Origin: JARRNJ01 sp037385045
GTDB lineage: Bacteria > Pseudomonadota > Gammaproteobacteria > JASBUN01
Assembly: GCA_037385045.1 (NCBI GenBank)
Contig: JARRNJ010000091.1
Location: forward strand, 1-8,544
Length of the DNA: 8,544 nt
Direction: 5' to 3'
Shown: positions 4,459 to 8,544 of the stretch, piece after piece
How positions within the stretch are numbered: position 1 is the first letter of the stretch
Layout of the letters: each line of letters opens with the position of its first letter
Made by a program: the position numbers and the translations under genes
Notes under the pieces: model-generated
What the model was told of the DNA's origin: nothing
The model's input: only the letters and a program-made list of their open reading frames with translations
Database searches by the model: none

Positions 4459-6747
4459 ATGCACAGCATCCGCCGCAACCCAGAGCTGATACCCAGGATT
4501 CTGTTTTTCCTGGTTTTTCTGGTGGCCGCCGGCCTGGCTCCAAGCACTTCGGCGGCAACCCCCAGCGCCGGCAAATTCGACCACATGAGCACCGGCTTCC
4601 CGCTCACCGGCGGCCATCGCAACGTGAGCTGCGAGACCTGCCATGCGGGCGGCGTATTCAAGGGCACACCCACCCGCTGCTCCGCCTGCCACGCCCCGGG
4701 CACCCGGGTCAGCGCCACGCCCAAGCCGGCCACCCATATCCCCAGCCTGGACAGCTGCGACAGCTGCCACACCACCCGGGATTGGAAGCACGTCCAGCGG
4801 GTCGACCACGAGGCGGTGATCGGGGCCTGCGCCACCTGCCATAACGGCACCGTCGCCACCGGCAAGACGCCCAATCACATTGCCACCAGCAGTCAATGCG
4901 GCAGCTGCCACACCACCACGGCGTGGTCCGGCGCGCGCTTCGACCACAGCGGCGTCACCGGCAGTTGCACCAGCTGCCACAACGGGCGGACCGCCACCGG
5001 CAAACCGGCCAGCCACATCGCCACCAACGCCGACTGCGGCGACTGCCACAACACACGTTCGTGGGGCGGCGTACGCTTCGACCACAGCGGCGTCACCGGC
5101 AGCTGCACCCGCTGCCACAACGGCACCACCGCCACCGGCAAGCCGGCCAACCACGTCCCCACCAGCGCCGACTGCGGCGACTGTCATACGACCACCGCCT
5201 GGACCGGGGCACGCTTCGACCACAGCGGCGTCACCGGCAGCTGCGCCACCTGCCATAACGGCAGCACCGCCACCGGCAAGTCCGCCAGTCACATCCGCAC
5301 CAACAACAGCTGCGCCGACTGCCATTCGACCAGCGCCTGGAACCCGGCCACCCGGGTCGACCATACCGACGTGCTCGGCACCTGCACCAGCTGCCACAAC
5401 GGCAGCACCGCGACGGGCAAGCCGGCCAACCACGTCGCCACTACGGCCGACTGCGGCGACTGCCATTCCACCACCAGTTGGACCAGCGCCCGGTTTGACC
5501 ACAGCGGCGTCACCGGCAGCTGCGCCACCTGCCACAACGGCACCACGGCCACCGGCAAGTCCGCCACTCACATCCGCACCAACAACAGCTGCGCGGACTG
5601 CCACTCGACCACGGCCTGGAATCCGGCGACGCGGGTCGACCACACCGACGTGCTGGGCACCTGCACCAGCTGCCACAACGGCACCATCGCCACCGGCAAG
5701 TCAGCAACGCACATCGCCACCACGGCCGACTGCGGGGATTGCCACTCCACCACCAGTTGGACCGGCGCCCGGTTTGACCACAGCGGCGTCACCGGCAGCT
5801 GCGCCACCTGCCATAACGGCACCACCGCCACCGGCAAGTCGGCGACCCATATCCAGACCAACAACAACTGCGCGGACTGCCACAGCACCACCGCCTGGAA
5901 CCCGGCCACCCGGGTCGACCATACCGACGTGCTCGGCACCTGCACCAGCTGCCACAACGGCACCATCGCCACCGGCAAGTCGGCAACGCACATCGCTACC
6001 ACGGCCGACTGCGGGGATTGCCACTCCACCACCAGTTGGACCGGCGCCCATTTCGATCACAGCGGCGTCACCGGCAGCTGCGCCACCTGCCATAACGGCA
6101 CCACCGCCACCGGCAAGTCGGCGACCCACATCCAGACCAACAACAACTGCGGCGACTGCCACAGCACCACCGCCTGGAATCCGGCGACGCGGGTCGACCA
6201 CACCGACGTGCTCGGCACCTGCGCCTCGTGCCACAATGGCACCGTCGCCACCGGCAAGCCGGCAAATCACATTGCCAGCGGCAACACCTGCGACGATTGT
6301 CACTCCACCACCACCTGGTCCGGCGCCGTATTCGATCACAGTAGCGTGGCACCGGGTACCTGCACGACCTGCCACAACGGCACCACCGCCACCGGCAAAC
6401 CCGCAACCCATATTCCCACCAGCGCCCAGTGCGACGAGTGCCATACTACGATTGCCTGGACGCCGGCGACTTTCAATCACAGTGGCGTCACCGGCAGCTG
6501 CGCCACTTGCCACAACGGCACCACCGCCACGGGCAAACCGGCCAATCACATTCAGACCAACAACAACTGCGGCGACTGCCACAGCACCACCACCTGGAAT
6601 CCGGCCACGCGCGTGGATCACAGCGACGTGCTGGGCACCTGCTCGTCGTGCCACAACGGCGTTATCGCCCGCGGTAAACCCCGAGATCATCCCCGCACCA
6701 CCGCCGACTGCGGCAACTGCCACAACACGCGGAGCTGGGATCGGTGA
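4459..6747 (+). CDS. Exported 31-heme c-type cytochrome built of di-heme tandem repeats
   Basis: The 762-residue product has a Sec signal peptide (basic start, hydrophobic 12-26, likely cleavage near Ala32 in STSA-AT). I count 31 CXXCH motifs, one per 23-24 mature residues. Hemes 1-3 lie in a leading module resembling those of the 21-heme neighbour (FDH, then FPL.GGH, then CETCH, TPTRCSACH). Hemes 4-31 form 14 di-heme units of 46-47 residues: CXXCH-NGT.ATGK...H, then CXXCH-STT.W.....DH. Every repeat heme is followed 12 or 13 residues later by one extra His, the obvious second axial ligand. No catalytic site, lipobox or membrane helix is seen, so its job is probably electron conduction or storage in the periplasm or outside the cell. 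A GTG at 4366 would extend the frame but puts 31 unsuitable residues before the signal peptide and falls inside the promoter island. The ATG at 4459 has AGGA (4442-4445), rather far upstream. Confidence 0.92.
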   Translation: MHSIRRNPELIPRILFFLVFLVAAGLAPSTSAATPSAGKFDHMSTGFPLTGGHRNVSCETCHAGGVFKGTPTRCSACHAPGTRVSATPKPATHIPSLDSCDSCHTTRDWKHVQRVDHEAVIGACATCHNGTVATGKTPNHIATSSQCGSCHTTTAWSGARFDHSGVTGSCTSCHNGRTATGKPASHIATNADCGDCHNTRSWGGVRFDHSGVTGSCTRCHNGTTATGKPANHVPTSADCGDCHTTTAWTGARFDHSGVTGSCATCHNGSTATGKSASHIRTNNSCADCHSTSAWNPATRVDHTDVLGTCTSCHNGSTATGKPANHVATTADCGDCHSTTSWTSARFDHSGVTGSCATCHNGTTATGKSATHIRTNNSCADCHSTTAWNPATRVDHTDVLGTCTSCHNGTIATGKSATHIATTADCGDCHSTTSWTGARFDHSGVTGSCATCHNGTTATGKSATHIQTNNNCADCHSTTAWNPATRVDHTDVLGTCTSCHNGTIATGKSATHIATTADCGDCHSTTSWTGAHFDHSGVTGSCATCHNGTTATGKSATHIQTNNNCGDCHSTTAWNPATRVDHTDVLGTCASCHNGTVATGKPANHIASGNTCDDCHSTTTWSGAVFDHSSVAPGTCTTCHNGTTATGKPATHIPTSAQCDECHTTIAWTPATFNHSGVTGSCATCHNGTTATGKPANHIQTNNNCGDCHSTTTWNPATRVDHSDVLGTCSSCHNGVIARGKPRDHPRTTADCGNCHNTRSWDR
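4828..6744 (+). repeat. Tandem array of 14 di-heme coding repeats (138/141 bases)
   Basis: Units start at 4828, 4966, 5104, 5242, 5383, 5521, 5662, 5800, 5941, 6079, 6220, 6361, 6499 and 6640, each at the TGC of a CXXCH motif; the last unit is cut at 105 bases by the end of the protein. Units are 138 bases (46 residues), or 141 where the linker is WNPATRVDH or, once, SSVAPGT. Length changes are always whole codons, so the array is under coding constraint. Confidence 0.9.
5242..6078 (+). repeat. Three copies of a 279-base, four-heme super-repeat
   Basis: In the middle of the array a 138-base and a 141-base unit alternate to give a 279-base period with copies at 5242, 5521 and 5800; a degenerate fourth follows at 6079. 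By eye, copies 5521-5799 and 5800-6078 differ at about 24 positions but in only 3 of 93 residues (Arg to Gln, Ser to Asn, Arg to His). The array therefore grew here by recent duplication or conversion of pairs of units. Confidence 0.8.
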
Positions 6748-7090
6748 TCCACGTCACCCGGGACAGCGATGCGATGGCCGATCGTTGCCGCCGCGGCGCG
6801 GCAACGCCCGCCCCGGTTCCGCGGAACCGGGGCGGGCACGAAACCGCGTACTCACTGCGAATCGATTCACACCAATGACGAGGGACACACACCCGGCGCA
6901 GCGCCGTTCATACCTAGCTCCGCGCATACAGGACCACGTCCGTCGACCGCGGACCCGATCCGAACGGTTGTAACCGCCCCGGCGCCCTGCGCCGGCTGAG
7001 CACGGCCGTCACCACGGCCGCGGCGGTATACACACCATGATCGTCCCGTTTGTCGCCAGGACCCTCAACCGGACACGAGTAGTAAACGCC
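6748..7090. other. Non-coding gap with hairpins, before the barrel gene
   Basis: No convincing gene lies in these 343 bases. Contents: twin hairpins at 6784-6837, a 10-base palindrome GAATCGATTC (6859-6868), a small hairpin with a 7-bp stem CCGGCGC (6979-6995), and a direct repeat CACGGCCG at 7001-7008 and 7013-7020. TATACA at 7027-7032 is a weak -10 candidate without a -35. Whether the barrel gene has its own promoter or is reached by read-through is unclear. Confidence 0.5.
6784..6837. terminator. Twin abutting perfect hairpins, possible terminator or mRNA-stabilising element
   Basis: The first hairpin (6784-6805) has an 8-bp stem GTTGCCGC/GCGGCAAC around six bases. The second starts at the very next base: 6806-6837 is a 32-base perfect palindrome with 15-base arms and only GC between them. 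Neither side has a T-run, so this is not a classical intrinsic terminator. It begins 36 bases after the stop of the 31-heme gene and could block 3' exonuclease decay, attenuate read-through or bind a protein. Confidence 0.5.
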
Positions 7091-8544
7091 ATGATCTTTA
7101 ACCGCAATTTCAACTTCCTCGCCGCACTTCTGGCTCTGGTGATCCTGCTCGCCCCGACGGCGGGCCGGGCCCAGAACCGCGTGCTCGACAGCATCGACGT
7201 AACGCCTTACAGCGGGCGGGTCGAGCTGCAAATCAACTTCACCTTTGCCATGCAGTACCTGACCTCCGAGCTGTCGCCCGACGGTGAGACGCTGCAGGTG
7301 CAATTGCGCGCCGTAACCACGACGCCCATCGACCTCCAGGACGTTTCCACCCAGGAAACCCTGGGCTGGAACCCCAGCCGCAAGGTGCCGCTCCAGGATG
7401 TGCGTTACGACGGTACCAACGCCGGCACCCAGGAACTGACCCTGCATTTCCAACGTTCGGTGAAGGTCGAGCAGGTCCGATCGTCATCGAACTACAACAG
7501 CCTCATCGTGGTGCTGGCCGCACCGCCGGCCGCGCCGCAACAACCCCCGGCACCGGCCCCGGCCCCCGCCCCGGCTCCCCCGACCGCGGCGGTCGCGCCA
7601 GCCATACCCCGGGGACGTTTTGTCGTCAACCTGGAATCCACCGTCCAGCCGTTGGACCTCAACGCCGTGCCCCGGCTCCCGGTGTTCGCCAAGTATCACC
7701 TGTACGTCACCACGACGCAGGTCAATCACCGCCGCTGGTACCGCCTGCGCCTGGGGTTCTTTGCCACCAAAGCCGACGCCCTGAAGCTGTTGAAACAGCT
7801 CCACGCGCATTATCCCGAGGCGTGGGTGACCAAGGTTTCGGACGCCGAGGTGCGCCAGGCAGTGTCGGCGGCGCCCGCCGCCAAGCGCCCGCCCGCCGAA
7901 GCCGCCCCCGCCGTACCCTATCGGCCCATGTCGCGGGAGCAACTGCGCGACCTGATGCGACAGGCGCGCGAGTCGGTGCAGCGCAAGAACTATGCGCGTG
8001 CCATCCGGCTGTATACGAAGGTGCTGCGCTACCCGGACGAGCCCTATCATCAGCAGGCGCTGGAATACCTCGGCCTGGCCCGCGAGCGCAACGGCCAGAT
8101 CGCGCAGGCGGTAGCCGTCTATCAGCGTTACCTGCAGACCTATCCGCGGGGCGAGTCGGCGAAGCGGGTGCGCCAGCGCCTGGACGGACTGATCGCGGTT
8201 CATGCCGCTCCGCGACAGAAGCTGCGCGCCGGCCGCCGCCCCGAGGCCGCACCGCAGTGGCAGGTCTACGGCAGCTTCTCGCAGTTTTATCAGCGGGCGG
8301 TGAACGTGACCGACGCCCAGGGCTCGACCACCAGCCAGTCGGCGCTGTCGACGGGGATCGACGTCTCGGCGCGGCGCCGCAGCCGCAATTACGACGTCCG
8401 CGCCCGCTTCAGCGGCGGCTACACTTACGATTTCCTGCATCAACCGAGCTTTTTCGGCTCCGGCACCGGAACGCGCGTGGCCGCCATGTACCTGGACGTG
8501 CTGAACCGCAACAGCACCTTTGACATGCGCCTCGGCCGCCAGGT
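7091..8544 (+). CDS. Exported SPOR-TPR protein leading into a predicted outer-membrane beta-barrel (3' end outside the window)
   Basis: The 484 codons present encode a signal peptide (hydrophobic 9-22, likely cleavage after Ala27 in AGRA-QN). A beta-rich domain follows (about 31-143), recalling AMIN-like domains, then a Pro/Ala linker (145-172). Residues 177-252 resemble a SPOR peptidoglycan-binding domain (HLYVTT, WYRLRLGFF, YPEAWVTKV). Two or so TPR helix pairs lie at about 283-370. From about 388, alternating strands (WQVYGSFSQFYQ, SRNYDVRARFSGGYTYDF, VAAMYLDVL, TFDMRLGRQ) look like the first hairpins of an outer-membrane barrel. It may anchor a pore or cytochrome partner to both wall and outer membrane. 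An in-frame ATG at 7037 would add 18 residues; 7091 is chosen because it gives a normal signal peptide. Neither start has a good ribosome binding site. The family is unknown to me, and the barrel is inferred from its first 95 residues only. Confidence 0.8.
   Translation, partial: MIFNRNFNFLAALLALVILLAPTAGRAQNRVLDSIDVTPYSGRVELQINFTFAMQYLTSELSPDGETLQVQLRAVTTTPIDLQDVSTQETLGWNPSRKVPLQDVRYDGTNAGTQELTLHFQRSVKVEQVRSSSNYNSLIVVLAAPPAAPQQPPAPAPAPAPAPPTAAVAPAIPRGRFVVNLESTVQPLDLNAVPRLPVFAKYHLYVTTTQVNHRRWYRLRLGFFATKADALKLLKQLHAHYPEAWVTKVSDAEVRQAVSAAPAAKRPPAEAAPAVPYRPMSREQLRDLMRQARESVQRKNYARAIRLYTKVLRYPDEPYHQQALEYLGLARERNGQIAQAVAVYQRYLQTYPRGESAKRVRQRLDGLIAVHAAPRQKLRAGRRPEAAPQWQVYGSFSQFYQRAVNVTDAQGSTTSQSALSTGIDVSARRRSRNYDVRARFSGGYTYDFLHQPSFFGSGTGTRVAAMYLDVLNRNSTFDMRLGRQ

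Noticed and set aside
3223..5676. 817-codon open frame on the minus strand across both cytochrome genes
   Set aside because: It crosses two clear multiheme genes and their gap. Its Gly/Ala/Val-rich product simply mirrors the GC-rich third positions and repeated CXXCH codons of the plus strand, and it has no domain or start signal.
4828..6744. CRISPR array or non-coding satellite
   Set aside because: The regular repeats are 138/141 bases with no short repeat/spacer structure, and all changes keep the reading frame and CXXCH motifs, so this is protein-coding repeat.
6806..6837. Classical Rho-independent terminator
   Set aside because: The hairpin is strong, but neither strand has a T-run after it; it is kept only as a hairpin of uncertain role.
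4880..6973. 697-codon plus-strand frame, Pro/Ala/Thr-rich, over the repeat array
   Set aside because: It is a frame-shifted shadow of the tandem heme repeats; it has low complexity and no plausible start region.
7484..8443. 319-codon minus-strand frame opposite the SPOR/TPR/barrel gene
   Set aside because: The plus-strand frame has a signal peptide, recognisable domains and barrel-like strands; the minus frame is a GC-rich shadow.

Overview
This is a GC-rich window that looks like the chromosome of a chemolithotrophic or metal-cycling proteobacterium. My best guess is a gammaproteobacterium; this rests on GC content and gene style only. Almost all of it is one locus for making and housing very heme-rich c-type cytochromes, read rightwards, with the start of a divergent gene at the left edge.

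Layout. 1-117 (minus) is the N-terminus of a divergent membrane-anchored protein. 118-418 is a divergent regulatory region with a perfect TATAAT box. 419-1807 encodes a CcmI/CycH-like protein (two membrane helices, TPRs and the typical CcmI C-terminal domain), which in this family hands apocytochromes to the heme-attachment machinery. 1804-2772 overlaps it by 4 bases and encodes a five-helix membrane protein. Its two His pairs, each 14 residues apart, look like the ligands of a di-heme cytochrome b. 2776-4350 encodes an exported 21-heme c-type cytochrome made of seven tri-heme modules. After a second AT-rich promoter-like island, 4459-6747 encodes an exported 31-heme c-type cytochrome. It has one tri-heme module like those of its neighbour, followed by 14 di-heme repeats (1.9 kb of tandem coding repeat). 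6748-7090 is non-coding and carries two abutting perfect hairpins. 7091 to the window end is the 5' part of a gene for an exported protein with a SPOR-like domain, a TPR stretch and the beginning of what looks like an outer-membrane beta-barrel.

How the parts may work together (inference). The di-heme b protein would exchange electrons with the quinone pool. The 21- and 31-heme cytochromes, 52 hemes in all, would carry them through the periplasm and perhaps beyond. The barrel protein would provide the outer-membrane and peptidoglycan end. The CcmI-like protein would be a dedicated maturation factor for these unusually heme-dense substrates. This is the shape of an extracellular electron transfer conduit, but it does not match the Mtr, Pio or Geobacter porin-cytochrome arrangements I know. 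The direction of electron flow and the external partner cannot be read from the sequence.
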